A stretch of 64,000 nucleotides of DNA. Origin: Archaeoglobaceae archaeon (GTDB lineage Archaea > Halobacteriota > Archaeoglobi > Archaeoglobales > Archaeoglobaceae). Numbering within the stretch: the first letter of the stretch is position 1; each line of letters begins with the position of its first letter. The notes beneath the pieces are model-generated. The model did no database searches, had not been told where the DNA came from, and saw only the letters and a list, made by a program, of their open reading frames with translations. This document shows positions 1 through 9,760 of the stretch, in pieces. Location: positions 1-64,000 of the forward strand of contig JALWDS010000018.1 in the NCBI GenBank assembly GCA_027036775.1. The letters run 5' to 3'. The position numbers were made by a program, and so were the translations under genes.

Positions 1-2
1 CA

Positions 3-614
3 AGGTTCGTTCAACTCTGCAGGGAGTTTTTAGATAAACCTTCAATCGACTTCTTCAAACCGAAGGAAATGGATTTGGACGAGCAAGGGTTTGTTGAAGA
101 GGATAGAGTTGTCGTCGTTGTCGCCTTTGAAAGACCCGACATCGTTGAGGACAACCTCTACCCCCAGCTCGAAAAGGCTTGCAGGGTAATTTTCAACAAC
201 ACGAAGGAGTTCATGCCCTTGAGATTCGGCTACACCGCAGACGACAGATGTTACCTCATACTCGAATACGGAGTTAGGGAGCTTTCAAGGTTCTACAAGC
301 ATATGGGTCCTATTTTCGAGGACGAGGAGAACGTCAGAAGGTTTTTGAAGAGAAACGAAAAGGTGTTTATAGAGAACGGAAGGTTTTGGGCCTTCAAGGA
401 GAGGAAGCACGTTAAACCACAGGACGCGGTCGTCGACGTTATAAAGAAAAACTGGAGGGGGATGGGTAAAGACGTTGGAGCGAAACTGAAGGAAAGGTTT
501 GAAGTTTACGTTGGTAGGGATATACTTAAAATAGATAGTAGAGAGTTTAGAAAGTGCCTGGCAAAAACTCTAAGACTCTTTAAGAACGATCTCGCAAACT
601 TCTCCTGGCTTTAA
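3..614 (+). CDS. Conserved hypothetical protein, 5'-truncated by the window edge
   Basis: The frame of ORF 69..614 stays open upstream to base 3 (RFVQLCREFLDKPSIDFFKPKE-M...), so the listed ATG is probably internal. Confidence 0.6.
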   Translation, partial: RFVQLCREFLDKPSIDFFKPKEMDLDEQGFVEEDRVVVVVAFERPDIVEDNLYPQLEKACRVIFNNTKEFMPLRFGYTADDRCYLILEYGVRELSRFYKHMGPIFEDEENVRRFLKRNEKVFIENGRFWAFKERKHVKPQDAVVDVIKKNWRGMGKDVGAKLKERFEVYVGRDILKIDSREFRKCLAKTLRLFKNDLANFSWL

Positions 615-1013
615 CTTCACGTTCATGGAAAGGCTCTTACCAAAGCACTCCTCCAGAAATCCCAACAGAATACCTCCCCAAGGGCATGCGGTTCCCTCAA
701 ACTCGTAGCTTCCAACCCTTTTTGGACAGATTTTACAGTTCGATATCCTCGCCACAATTTGATTATCCGTTTCTTCAAGCTTCAAATCTCCGAATACTCT
801 CAAAACCCTTTCGACGTCTCCCAAATCTTTCACATTCGACTTAAAGAGAAGTGCAATTTCCTTTCCGACATACTTCCCCGCTACGTTGCTCATGGCTTGA
901 GATCCAACGCCCAAAATTGTTCTCAATCCAACGGAGTATCCTATCACTATTGCAGACTCCAAGCTCGGTGCGGGTTTTGTGTTTTTCCTTTCCATAACAC
1001 CGTTGACACGCAT
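570..1013 (-). CDS. V4R / hydrocarbon-binding-like domain protein
   Basis: C-terminal Cys-rich 'FEGTACPWGGILLGFLEECFGK...GEVCEI' resembles V4R domains. Confidence 0.5.
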   Translation of the reverse strand: MRVNGVMERKNTKPAPSLESAIVIGYSVGLRTILGVGSQAMSNVAGKYVGKEIALLFKSNVKDLGDVERVLRVFGDLKLEETDNQIVARISNCKICPKRVGSYEFEGTACPWGGILLGFLEECFGKSLSMNVKLKPGEVCEIVLKES

Positions 1014-1026
1014 ATATTATATAAAA

Positions 1027-2235
1027 TTAGACGAAAGGTAGCTTCGTCATCTTTAAACCGTCCTCTTCGATCCTTATAAGTTCGTTGAGCTTTGCAGTTC
1101 TCTCACCTCCAACGACCCCGGTTTTGATCAGCTTTGCGTTGAAAGCGACACTTAGATGGGCTATGGTGTTGTCTTCGGTCTCACCACTTCTGTGAGAAAC
1201 AACTACGTGCATTCCGTTGTCCTTCGCAAGCTTGACAGCTTTAAAGGTATCGGTTAGGGTTCCTATCTGATTCGGCTTTATCAGAACGGTGTTAGTGGAC
1301 TTCAAATCTACGCCCCTCTGAATTCTCTCAACGTTCGTCACGTAGATGTCGTCACCGCACACCATGCATTTGTTCCCTATCTCCTTCATTAGCTCAGCAA
1401 ACCCCTCGAAGTCCTCTTCATGCAGTGGATCCTCTACGTAGAGAATGTCGAACCTATCAACCAGCTCCGCAACGTAGTTTATCTGCTCCTCCGTGGTCAA
1501 CTTCCTATCTCTGTAAACGTAGAACTCACCGTCCCAGAGCTCGGTAGATGCGAAATCTATTCCTATTCTAACTTCAACGCCCGTCTCGTCTCTAACCGTG
1601 TTTACAGCTTCGCTTAAGATTTCAAAGGCCTTCTCATCCGTTATCTGACAAGCCCACGCACCTTCGTCACCTCTGCACGCAAATATACCTTCCCTCTTGA
1701 AGAGTCTTTTGAGGGTTTTGTGAACCAAAGCGTTCGTTCTCTGTGCGGTGAAGAAGTCCTTTGCTCCAACCGGTATCACGAGGAACTCCTGAATGCTCGT
1801 AGAGCCCTCCGCATGCTTTCCTCCACCTATCACGTTTCCCAACGGATAGGGCAACTCCTTCGCAAATATACCCCCCAAATATTCGTAGAGCGGAATTCCC
1901 AAAAGGTCCGCACCGGCTTTTGCAACGGCCAAGCTCGTTGCGATTGCGAAGTTACCTCCTATGTTCGAAAAGTTATCAGTCCCGTCTATCTCCCTCAACT
2001 TACCATCTATCCCCTCCTGATCGAAAACAGAGTAACCTATTATGGCCTTGGCAATCTTTTCACCCACCTCATCCACCTTGTATGGACTCACAACTACGGC
2101 TTCGTGCGTTCCAGTTGAGGCTCCGCTCGGTGCTATGGCCCTTCCTATCACCTCACCAGCGTAAACCTCGCACTCAACGGTTTCGTTTCCCCTGCTGTCG
2201 AAAACTACCCTAAAAGTAACGTCTTCGATGATCAT
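1027..2235 (-). CDS. eno: Enolase
   Basis: APSGASTGTHEA loop, IQEFLVIP, VEDPLHEED, IKPNQIGT, VVSHRSGETED motifs. Confidence 0.97.
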   Translation of the reverse strand: MIIEDVTFRVVFDSRGNETVECEVYAGEVIGRAIAPSGASTGTHEAVVVSPYKVDEVGEKIAKAIIGYSVFDQEGIDGKLREIDGTDNFSNIGGNFAIATSLAVAKAGADLLGIPLYEYLGGIFAKELPYPLGNVIGGGKHAEGSTSIQEFLVIPVGAKDFFTAQRTNALVHKTLKRLFKREGIFACRGDEGAWACQITDEKAFEILSEAVNTVRDETGVEVRIGIDFASTELWDGEFYVYRDRKLTTEEQINYVAELVDRFDILYVEDPLHEEDFEGFAELMKEIGNKCMVCGDDIYVTNVERIQRGVDLKSTNTVLIKPNQIGTLTDTFKAVKLAKDNGMHVVVSHRSGETEDNTIAHLSVAFNAKLIKTGVVGGERTAKLNELIRIEEDGLKMTKLPFV

Positions 2236-2274
2236 GGAGTTAGTTGAATTAAAATAAGATAAACCTTTTGTATT

Positions 2275-2970
2275 ATGGAAGGTCGAGTCGAGAGATGGAT
2301 AAGGGAGATAGTTAGAGGTGACCTTTGGAGAGAGCCCTTGATATCGTTCTGCAATGCGGAACGAACTGAAATTTTGCCCAAGATCGTTTCAAACCACTTG
2401 ACCGCGGAGGAGATACTGCCAAAAGCGAGGAGCGTTGTCGTTTACTTCATACCATTTACCAAGCGAGTAGTGGAAAGCAACGTGGAAGGTGAAAAGCCTT
2501 CAAAACTCTGGGCTTTGGCTTACGTTAAAACTAACGAATTGATAGAACTCGTGAACGACTACGTTTCGAAAAAGCTGGAAAATCTCGGATTTAGGTGTGC
2601 AAAGGTTGAGCCGACTCACAACTTCGACGAGGTAACTTTGAAGAGCTACTGGTCTCACAAGCACGTCGCATATCTTGCCGGTCTGGGAACTTTCGGGGTT
2701 CACACAATGTTGATCACGGAGAAGGGTTGTTGCGGAAGGTTGGGGAGTTTGATAACCACAGCGGAGTTCGAATGCGGTGAGATTGAGGAGGAGCTTTGCA
2801 TGTGTGAGAGATGTTTGAAGTGCGTCGAAAGGTGTCCCGTGGGTGCTTTGAAGGAGAACGGATTGGACAAGAGAAAGTGCTACGAATACTTGATGAAGAA
2901 TTCGAGGATACACGGATTTTTTGCGGACGTTTGCGGTAAGTGTGCTTGCGTGTGCGACTTCACGAAATAA
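2275..2970 (+). CDS. 4Fe-4S protein related to epoxyqueuosine reductase (QueG-like)
   Basis: Cys clusters CMCERCLKCVERCP and CGKCACVC; AYLAGLGTFGVHTMLITEKGCCGRLGS. Confidence 0.7.
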   Translation: MEGRVERWIREIVRGDLWREPLISFCNAERTEILPKIVSNHLTAEEILPKARSVVVYFIPFTKRVVESNVEGEKPSKLWALAYVKTNELIELVNDYVSKKLENLGFRCAKVEPTHNFDEVTLKSYWSHKHVAYLAGLGTFGVHTMLITEKGCCGRLGSLITTAEFECGEIEEELCMCERCLKCVERCPVGALKENGLDKRKCYEYLMKNSRIHGFFADVCGKCACVCDFTK

Positions 2971-3934
2971 CTCTGTATCTTTTGATCCTGACCTTGACCT
3001 TGGACCCCACCCTTACGTTCCACCTCAAAACGTCGTTTATCGTTGCGAGTGCCTTCAACCTAATCCCGTCAACGTTCAAAGTCAAATTCGCCGAGAACTT
3101 CATGAAGTCAACGTATTCTACGGTTGCATCCAACCCCCTATCGGAAATGAGAACGTCCTCTGGCCTTATCACGACGTATTCCCCGCGATCGTAATTCAAT
3201 CCCAAGCTTTCAACTTCGACGCACCTGAAAACGTTGTATCCCAAGAATCTTGCCACTTCAACGCTCTTTGGATTTGAAAAAACTTCGAAAACGCTTCCCA
3301 CCTGCTCCACTCTACCGTTCACCATTACTCCCACCCTGTTCGCCAAAGAAACCGCCTCGTCAAAACTGTGGGTCACGTGGATTGCGGTAAATTCAAATTC
3401 GTCGTGCCACCTCCTGATGTCCTCAATGAGTTTGAGCTTCGTGTTTAAGTCCAAGTTCGAGAAGGGTTCGTCTAAGAGTAGAATCTTCGGTTTTACCGCT
3501 AAGGCCCTTGCTATCGCGACCCTCTGCTGTTCACCCCCGCTCAAGGTGTTCGGTTTTCTGTGGAGGAGGTGAGATATCCCAAGGGAGTCCGCCAAGAACC
3601 TAACGACGCTGTCAATTTCCCTCCTATCCACCTTCCTTATCCTTAAACCGTAGGCTATGTTTTCGTAAACGTTTAAATGGGGAAAGAGGGCGTAGTTTTG
3701 GGGAACGTAGGCAACTCCCCTCCTCTCAGGAGGTCTTTCAGTTACGTCCTCTCCTTCGAGGTAAATCCTTCCCCTATCGGGTTTTTGTATCCCAGCCACG
3801 ACTTCGAGCAGGAGGGTTTTACCGGCCCCGCTCGGTCCCAAAAGAACGAAGTATTCACCTCTGTTTACTCTCAAGTTCACCTCCTTAAGGGCGAAATCCC
3901 CCAAATCCTTAGACACTCCTTCGAGCCTTAGCAT
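2960..3934 (-). CDS. wtpC: Tungstate/molybdate ABC transporter ATP-binding protein
   Basis: GPSGAGKT Walker [27 protein letters not shown]; next to permease and WtpA-like protein. Confidence 0.88.
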   Translation of the reverse strand: MLRLEGVSKDLGDFALKEVNLRVNRGEYFVLLGPSGAGKTLLLEVVAGIQKPDRGRIYLEGEDVTERPPERRGVAYVPQNYALFPHLNVYENIAYGLRIRKVDRREIDSVVRFLADSLGISHLLHRKPNTLSGGEQQRVAIARALAVKPKILLLDEPFSNLDLNTKLKLIEDIRRWHDEFEFTAIHVTHSFDEAVSLANRVGVMVNGRVEQVGSVFEVFSNPKSVEVARFLGYNVFRCVEVESLGLNYDRGEYVVIRPEDVLISDRGLDATVEYVDFMKFSANLTLNVDGIRLKALATINDVLRWNVRVGSKVKVRIKRYRVIS

Positions 3935-4667
3935 ACCTCAACAACCACCTCAAAACAGCGAAGCTCGTTAGGCTTAAAACTATCAGCACAACCGATATCG
4001 GTCTCGAATACCTCAAACCGAAGTTCTCGAAGTATTCCAAGACGAGTATCTGGGCTGTTTTTGGATAGTATGCAACTACGAGTATGGAACCCACTTCACT
4101 TACCGCCCTCGCAAACGTCATTATCGCACCGCTCGCTATGGATGGGAGGGAAAGGGGTAGGCTGATCGTTAAAAACGTTTTAAGCCTTCCAGCCCCGAGC
4201 GTCCTCGCGACGTCTTCGAGCTTCCTATCCACGGCCAAAAAACCGTCCCTCGCGGAGTTGATTGTGAAAGAAGCAGAAACGAAGAGCATGGCCATGACTA
4301 TTCCCAAGTAGCTGTCGAGTATTGCGTTGGAGAATGTCGTTAGAAGCATTATACCGACAACGGAGTGGGGAATGACTATCGGAACGTCAATTATCCCCTG
4401 AACCAGACTCTTGTATCTGAACTCCCTCCTCGCCAAAACGTATCCGAGGGGGACTCCCAAGGTTAGAGAGATCAGGGTCGTAATCCCTGCGGTTAGGAAG
4501 GTGTTTTTCAAGGCGTTTAAAACAATCTCATCCCTCAAAATTGCGATCAGAGTTTCGATGTCGAAGCACTGATCCACTATAAGCATGGCTATCGGTAGGG
4601 CTATGTATATCAGGAGGAAAGAGCCAAGGATGACGAAGAAAATCTCAACGTAGTCCCTCATATTCAA
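3909..4667 (-). CDS. wtpB: Tungstate/molybdate ABC transporter permease
   Basis: Multi-TM; '[29 protein letters not shown]' EAA-type loop. Confidence 0.88.
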   Translation of the reverse strand: MNMRDYVEIFFVILGSFLLIYIALPIAMLIVDQCFDIETLIAILRDEIVLNALKNTFLTAGITTLISLTLGVPLGYVLARREFRYKSLVQGIIDVPIVIPHSVVGIMLLTTFSNAILDSYLGIVMAMLFVSASFTINSARDGFLAVDRKLEDVARTLGAGRLKTFLTISLPLSLPSIASGAIMTFARAVSEVGSILVVAYYPKTAQILVLEYFENFGLRYSRPISVVLIVLSLTSFAVLRWLLRYAKARRSV

Positions 4668-5667
4668 CCAAGCCCTTCAACTTCTCGGGAACTTTTCCGA
4701 ATCCCAACGGCTCTTCCAAGAACTCTTGATGATTCTTCTCAAAAATCCTCCTCCCCCTCTCGCTCAAAAGGAAGGCCAAGTATTCTTCAGCCAACTTCTC
4801 GTTTTCGGAGTTTTTGGGTATGGTTACACCGTAAATTATTGGACCTCCCTTTATCTCCTTCCTAATAAAACTTCCGTTTTCCACCTTCCAAACGAGTATA
4901 GATACCTTGCCATACCAATCCTTCAAGCTGAAGTTACCCATGTTGATCTCATCTGGAAGTTCCACGTATTTCAGGTTGTGCTGGAGTGCGACGCTCTTGT
5001 ATTCGAAGGCGTAGTCTATACTTCCGCTCTCAAGCAAAGCGATTAGATCGACGCTCTTGTCCCTAACAACCACCTTCCCGTCCGTAACTATCTCCCTCGG
5101 AGATTTTATCTGCATTCCTTCAGCCCTCACGTTTGTGTGATTTTCGATCAGCTCTCTGAATATCGGTTTGTGATAGTATAGATCGGCCAACTTAATTGCC
5201 ATTAATGCTCTGTAACCGCATGGATCGACGTTCGGATTGGAGAATCCAAACCTGACATCCTTCTTTGAGAGGATTTCATACCAGTTTTCAACGTTTATCT
5301 CGTTGCCATACTTACTTCCGTTCGTGTAGCACAGAACGAGCTCGTTCTTAGCAAAGGCTATGTAGAAGTCCGCGTATTTGGGAAACATGAACTTCGGTAT
5401 GAGCCTGTAATCCGCAACCGCAACAACGTCAGCTCTTTTACCCAAATCGGTGATCTTCCTGATTGCCATCACGCTACCGCTCGGTTCATCCCTTATCTCC
5501 AAATCGTATCCCCTTTCCTTCATGTATTCCTTAAACTCCTCGTTCAAATCTTGCAGAGGTTTGGTTAGGGAGCCAGCGTGGAAGATGGTCAGAGTTGCCT
5601 TTTTGGGATGCTGACAACCGCACAAAACTGTTGCAATTAACACCAGAGCTACAAAATACCTCTTCAC
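4645..5667 (-). CDS. wtpA: Tungstate/molybdate-binding lipoprotein
   Basis: Lipobox LCGC; '[18 protein letters not shown]', '[28 protein letters not shown]' typical of WtpA/ModA. Confidence 0.9.
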   Translation of the reverse strand: MKRYFVALVLIATVLCGCQHPKKATLTIFHAGSLTKPLQDLNEEFKEYMKERGYDLEIRDEPSGSVMAIRKITDLGKRADVVAVADYRLIPKFMFPKYADFYIAFAKNELVLCYTNGSKYGNEINVENWYEILSKKDVRFGFSNPNVDPCGYRALMAIKLADLYYHKPIFRELIENHTNVRAEGMQIKSPREIVTDGKVVVRDKSVDLIALLESGSIDYAFEYKSVALQHNLKYVELPDEINMGNFSLKDWYGKVSILVWKVENGSFIRKEIKGGPIIYGVTIPKNSENEKLAEEYLAFLLSERGRRIFEKNHQEFLEEPLGFGKVPEKLKGLVEYEGLR

Positions 5668-5747
5668 GCAACCACCTCGATATGCACGATCGTAAATAAC
5701 GGTATATAAGCCTTTTTATTTATTTTTGTAAAAACTAAAAAATTAGA

Positions 5748-6063
5748 TTAAACCTCCAAGGTAGAGGTAGTGAAGTCCAAGTTGTGGAGGACGTTAAGCA
5801 TTAAAAATCCAACCACAACGGCAACGAAACCTGTTCTACCTCCTTCCTCTACGCGTTTAGACCCATTCCCGGGACGAGAGCGAAGGGTTTCTTGCGTAGA
5901 ATCCCATCATTAGAGTTGCAATTCCCGCTGAAAGTGCCGTGATTACCTCTTTTCCCATTGCTAAGTTGACGAAGATTATACACGCCATAGTCATGAATGT
6001 AGTCAGACCCGATGGGAACACCGTCTTCAAATTAGTTCCATAACTTTCGAAAACCCAGCCCAT
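5748..6063 (-). pseudogene. Relic of NCS2/AzgA-type purine permease
   Basis: 'GTNLKTVFPSGLTTFMTMACIIFVN' then 'TALSAGIATLMMGFYAR'; frameshifted 'PFALVPGMGLNA*'; then, in another frame, 'VEEGGRTGFVAVVVGFLML'. Confidence 0.75.
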
Positions 6064-6146
6064 GGATTTTGGTGGTATTATTTAAATTTTAAAATTTTTA
6101 ATTTTTAACGAAACTTTTAACTATCCTTGAAAGTTAAATGGTTTGA

Positions 6147-6219
6147 AGCCCCGTAGGGTAGCGGTCAATCCTGCCGGCCTTTGGAGCCGGCGACCGGGGT
6201 TCGAATCCCCGCGGGGCTA
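6147..6219 (+). tRNA. tRNA-Gln (UUG)
   Basis: AGCCCCG/CGGGGCT acceptor stem, CCGGC-CTTTGGA-GCCGG anticodon arm, GGTTCGAATCC T-loop. Confidence 0.92.
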
Positions 6220-6226
6220 TTCTCGA

Positions 6227-6273
6227 ATGATGAAGGGCTAACGCTCTGATTCGTGATGAAAATACCGAACTGA
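6227..6273 (+). ncRNA. C/D-box guide sRNA candidate downstream of tRNA-Gln
   Basis: C box ATGATGA (6227-6233), 12-nt guide, D' CTGA (6246-6249), C' GTGATGA (6253-6259), 10-nt guide, D CTGA (6270-6273). Confidence 0.78.
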
Positions 6274-6310
6274 ACAGCAAGACTTATCTTTTTCGAATTT
6301 AATTTCCTTC

Positions 6311-7099
6311 ATGATCAGAGTTGCAGTAGCTGGTGCTGCGGGTAGGATGGGTAGGTTGATCGTGAAGAACGTCGTAGAGGATGAGGAGCTCGAACTCGCA
6401 CAGGCTTTCGACTTGAGGGAAGTTGGAAGGGATGCTGGAGAAGTTGCCGGAGTTGGTAAGGTAGGTGTTCCGATAACTCACGCAGATGAGATGGAGGAGA
6501 AGTTGAATGCGGACGTTCTCGTTGACTTCACGGTTGCGGAAGGAGCGGTGAAAAACATAAGAATTGCAAGCGAAAGGGGAGTTAAGCTCGTTGTCGGAAC
6601 GACGGGATTTACAGAGGAACACTGGAGTAAAATAAGAGAGTTCTGTAAAAGGGTTCCAGCGGTGATATCTCCGAACTTCAGCGTTGGTGTGAACGTGTTT
6701 TGGAAGCTTGTAGAGTTCGCCTCCAAATTCTTAGGGGATTACGACGTCGAGATAGTCGAGATACACCACAGGTTTAAGAAGGATGCTCCAAGTGGAACGG
6801 CCTTAAAGACTGCGGAGATAGTTAAGGGTGTCGTTGGAGACAGAAAGCTCGTCTTCGGTAGGGAAGGAGTCTGTCCGAGGGGAGATGAAATCGGAGTTTT
6901 CGCTGTAAGGGGAGGAGATGTTGTTGGGGAGCACACGACCTTCTTCATAGGGTTCGGGGAGAGAATGGAGTTAACCCACAGGGCTTGGAGCAGGCAAGCT
7001 TTTGCGAGCGGTGCCATTAAGGCGGTAAAGTGGATATCAAAGATCGATAAACCCGGCATATACGACATGGATCACGTGCTGGGTTTCAAGAGTCCTTAG
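6311..7099 (+). CDS. dapB: 4-hydroxy-tetrahydrodipicolinate reductase
   Basis: VAGAAGRMGR, EIVEIHHRFKKDAPSGTA motif. Confidence 0.97.
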   Translation: MIRVAVAGAAGRMGRLIVKNVVEDEELELAQAFDLREVGRDAGEVAGVGKVGVPITHADEMEEKLNADVLVDFTVAEGAVKNIRIASERGVKLVVGTTGFTEEHWSKIREFCKRVPAVISPNFSVGVNVFWKLVEFASKFLGDYDVEIVEIHHRFKKDAPSGTALKTAEIVKGVVGDRKLVFGREGVCPRGDEIGVFAVRGGDVVGEHTTFFIGFGERMELTHRAWSRQAFASGAIKAVKWISKIDKPGIYDMDHVLGFKSP

Positions 7100-7100
7100 G

Positions 7101-7131
7101 TAAACTATAAGATCAAACATTATATAGTTTA
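7101..7131 (+). terminator. Inverted repeat TAAACTATA-N13-TATAGTTTA just after dapB
   Basis: Perfect 9-bp arms starting 1-2 nt after the dapB stop; AT-rich, so terminator or operator role is uncertain. Confidence 0.3.
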
Positions 7132-7265
7132 TTATCAATCCCACGGGCAATGTCACAAACTAACCACACCACTTCCAACATCGAACGGAAACACCATCCA
7201 CTCCCAACGACCAAGATAAAAATTTATATACCAGTTGCGACAAAATAGGATTGGAGGTGGTGTGA

Positions 7266-7475
7266 ATGGCTGAGTTGCCCCTTGCCCCAATCGACAGGTT
7301 GGTAAGAAAGGCAGGTGCAGAGAGAGTTAGTGCCGAGGCGGTAGAAAAGCTGAGAGAGGTTCTCGAAGACTACGCAATTGCTGTTGCAAAGAAGGCCGTT
7401 GAAGTTGCGAAGCACGCTGGAAGAAAGACGGTCAAAGTTGACGACATCAAGCTTGCAGTCGAAATGACGAAGTAA
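7266..7475 (+). CDS. Archaeal histone
   Basis: 69 aa; [19 protein letters not shown]...[16 protein letters not shown] histone fold. Confidence 0.97.
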   Translation: MAELPLAPIDRLVRKAGAERVSAEAVEKLREVLEDYAIAVAKKAVEVAKHAGRKTVKVDDIKLAVEMTK

Positions 7476-7501
7476 TTTTCTCATTTTTATTATAACATTT
7501 T

Positions 7502-8593
7502 ATGTTATATTTGATCCGCTATTCTGAGGTCTTTCTAAAGTCCGAACACGTCAGGAGGCGCTGGGTAAACAAGTTGGTTGAGAACATCAAGAAGGTTATA
7601 GGTGGAGGAAGGTTCAGGTTGGAGAGGGGAAGGATTTGGCTTGTTACTGATGAGAGGGTGGACGAAAAACTGAGAAAGGTTTTCGGAATATCCTCCTTTT
7701 CTCCCTGCATTCACTGCAAGCTTGACGAGTTGGAGAGTTGCGTTCTCGAGTTCTGCGAGGGAAGGTTGGATGATGTTAAGACTTTTGCGGTTAGGGTTAA
7801 GAGGGTTGGAGAGCACGAGTTCACATCCTTGGATGTTGAGAGGAGTTTGGGTTCTTTGATACTTCAAAGGTTCCCCCACCTCAAGGTGAACTTGGAAAAG
7901 CCCGAAAAGACGATCTACGTTGAGATAAGAAACGAGGATTGCTACGTGTTCGACGAGGTGATAAAGGGAGCTGGAGGAATTCCCGTGGGAGTTGAAGGGA
8001 AGGTCGTGTCTCTCATTTCTGGGGGAATAGACTCACCAGTTGCTACTTGGCTCATGATGAAGAGGGGTTGCGAAGTGATACCTTTACACATGGACGTAAG
8101 ACCCTTCACGAGCGAAAGGGCTGTTGAAAAGGTCGAGAAGATAACGGGGGTTTTGAAGGAATACAATCCAGACTTGGAGCTGATTGTGAGAGAGCACGGC
8201 AGATTTCTGAGGGACGTCAAGGAGTTGCTGAAATCGAAGAGACTCGAAAGTTACACCTGCGTGATATGCAAGAGGAGGATGCTCAGGGTTGCAGAGGAGG
8301 TTGCGAGAGATTTCAAAGCCAAAGGTGTGGTTACCGGTGATTCTCTCGGACAGGTTGCAAGCCAGACTTTGGACAACCTCTACGTCGTAAGTCAGGCTTG
8401 TAGCATACCTATATACAGACCTCTGATAGGTTTCGACAAGGTTGAGGTCGAAAACATCGCGAGGGAGATAGGGACTTACGAGTATTCGATAATACCAGCG
8501 GAATGCAAAGCTGTGCCTAAGAGACCTACAACGAAGGCAAACCTCAAAAGGGTTCTCGAGATAGAGGATGAGCTGAGGAGAAAAGGTTATTAA
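7502..8593 (+). CDS. thiI: tRNA 4-thiouridine sulfurtransferase
   Basis: THUMP region plus SGGIDSPVATWLMMKRGCEV PP-loop. Confidence 0.94.
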   Translation: MLYLIRYSEVFLKSEHVRRRWVNKLVENIKKVIGGGRFRLERGRIWLVTDERVDEKLRKVFGISSFSPCIHCKLDELESCVLEFCEGRLDDVKTFAVRVKRVGEHEFTSLDVERSLGSLILQRFPHLKVNLEKPEKTIYVEIRNEDCYVFDEVIKGAGGIPVGVEGKVVSLISGGIDSPVATWLMMKRGCEVIPLHMDVRPFTSERAVEKVEKITGVLKEYNPDLELIVREHGRFLRDVKELLKSKRLESYTCVICKRRMLRVAEEVARDFKAKGVVTGDSLGQVASQTLDNLYVVSQACSIPIYRPLIGFDKVEVENIAREIGTYEYSIIPAECKAVPKRPTTKANLKRVLEIEDELRRKGY

Positions 8594-8609
8594 GCTTTCG
8601 AAAGAATTT

Positions 8610-8674
8610 AATTGAATGATGAATCAGGCAGGAACTGAGTGAAGATGATGAAGGCTGTACTCCCTGAAACAATT
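8610..8674 (+). ncRNA. C/D-box guide sRNA candidate (thiI-nob1 intergenic)
   Basis: C ATGATGA (8616-8622), 12-nt guide, D' CTGA (8635-8638), C' ATGATGA (8645-8651), 12-nt guide, D CTGA (8664-8667); terminal stem AATTG/CAATT. Confidence 0.88.
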
Positions 8675-8702
8675 ATATACTTTCCATCCCTACCCCTTTG
8701 AG

Positions 8703-9173
8703 ATGACGGTCCACGTCATAGACACGGGCACCATATTCATGAGGAAGGCCTACTACGAAAACATGATCACGATTCCCGAGGTAGTTGATGAGATAAAGGA
8801 TGAGAACTCTCAGTTCTACTTCTCCCTTCTGAATCTGAGGGTTGAGGAGGCGAGTGAGAGGAACGTTAGGAGGGTTTTAAAGTTTGCAAAAAGAACTGGT
8901 GATATATACAAACTCTCAGATACGGACGTGAAGTTGATAGCCAAGGCTTTGGACTTGAAGGAGAAAGGTGAAGATGTCGTTCTCGTTACGGACGATTACT
9001 CCATTCAAAACGTTGCGATGTCTTTGGGAATAAAGGTTGACAACATAGTCCAACCCAAGATATCGAAACGCTTTAGGTGGGTTAAGGTTTGTAGGGGATG
9101 CGGTAGGGTTGTCGAAGGTGACGTGTGTCCCGTATGCGGTAGCGAGGTTATCGTTAAGAGGGTGAGAGGATGA
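8703..9173 (+). CDS. nob1: rRNA-maturation endonuclease Nob1 (PIN domain plus zinc ribbon)
   Basis: VIDTGTIF, DVKLIAKAL, VTDDYSIQNVA; C-terminal CRGCG...CPVCG. Confidence 0.9.
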   Translation: MTVHVIDTGTIFMRKAYYENMITIPEVVDEIKDENSQFYFSLLNLRVEEASERNVRRVLKFAKRTGDIYKLSDTDVKLIAKALDLKEKGEDVVLVTDDYSIQNVAMSLGIKVDNIVQPKISKRFRWVKVCRGCGRVVEGDVCPVCGSEVIVKRVRG

Positions 9174-9760
9174 GGGTAGATGATCTCGTTGAAAGGGCGA
9201 GAAAGTTGAAGGAGAAGGGATTGACCATAGGAGAGATCGCATCGGAACTGAACGTTTCGAGGGAAACCGCGATGTGGTTACTTGCGAAGGTTAGAGAAGA
9301 TAAGGTTGTGTCGGACGTTTACGTGGATTTGAGAAGCATATCACATCCCTACAGGACGAGATGCATAGCGAACGCGCTGGCGGACATGATATCTGAAAAC
9401 GTTGAGGAGAGTCCGGAGGTCGTTGTGGGAATTGCAACGAGCGGGATACCTATCGCAACCTTCGTCGCGGAATACCTCGAAGCGGACCTGAGCATGTATT
9501 ACCCGAAGAAGTTGAAGTGGGAGGGTGAGGGAAGCAGAGTTGGCGGAATATTCAGCGAGAACTTCGCCAAGGTCGATGAGAGGAGTTGCGTCATAGTTGA
9601 CAACGTCGTGACGACTGGAAACACGATAAGAGAAACGGTAGAGCAGATAAGGAGTAGGAAGGGGAGGGTTCTTTGTTCCGCGGTCGTTATAGACAAGAAG
9701 GGCTTGAGAGAGATTGAAGGTGTCCCTCTGCTCAGCCTCTTCAAGATAGTGAGGATCTGA
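9170..9760 (+). CDS. gfcR: HTH plus phosphoribosyltransferase-type regulator (GfcR/PyrE-like)
   Basis: N-terminal HTH 'LTIGEIASELNVSRETAMWLLAK', PRTase 'CVIVDNVVTTGNTIRETVE'. Confidence 0.85.
   Translation: MRVDDLVERARKLKEKGLTIGEIASELNVSRETAMWLLAKVREDKVVSDVYVDLRSISHPYRTRCIANALADMISENVEESPEVVVGIATSGIPIATFVAEYLEADLSMYYPKKLKWEGEGSRVGGIFSENFAKVDERSCVIVDNVVTTGNTIRETVEQIRSRKGRVLCSAVVIDKKGLREIEGVPLLSLFKIVRI

Noticed and set aside
2921-3277. 118-aa + strand ORF antisense to the tungstate ABC ATPase gene
   Set aside because: Shadow ORF opposite a strongly recognised CDS; no family features. The same applies to most other listed antisense ORFs (e.g. 1720..2118, 12076..12519, 54301..55539).
5686-5693. 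ACGATCGT palindrome in the wtpA promoter as a tungstate/molybdate operator
   Set aside because: Only 8 bp, single copy, no supporting regulator nearby.
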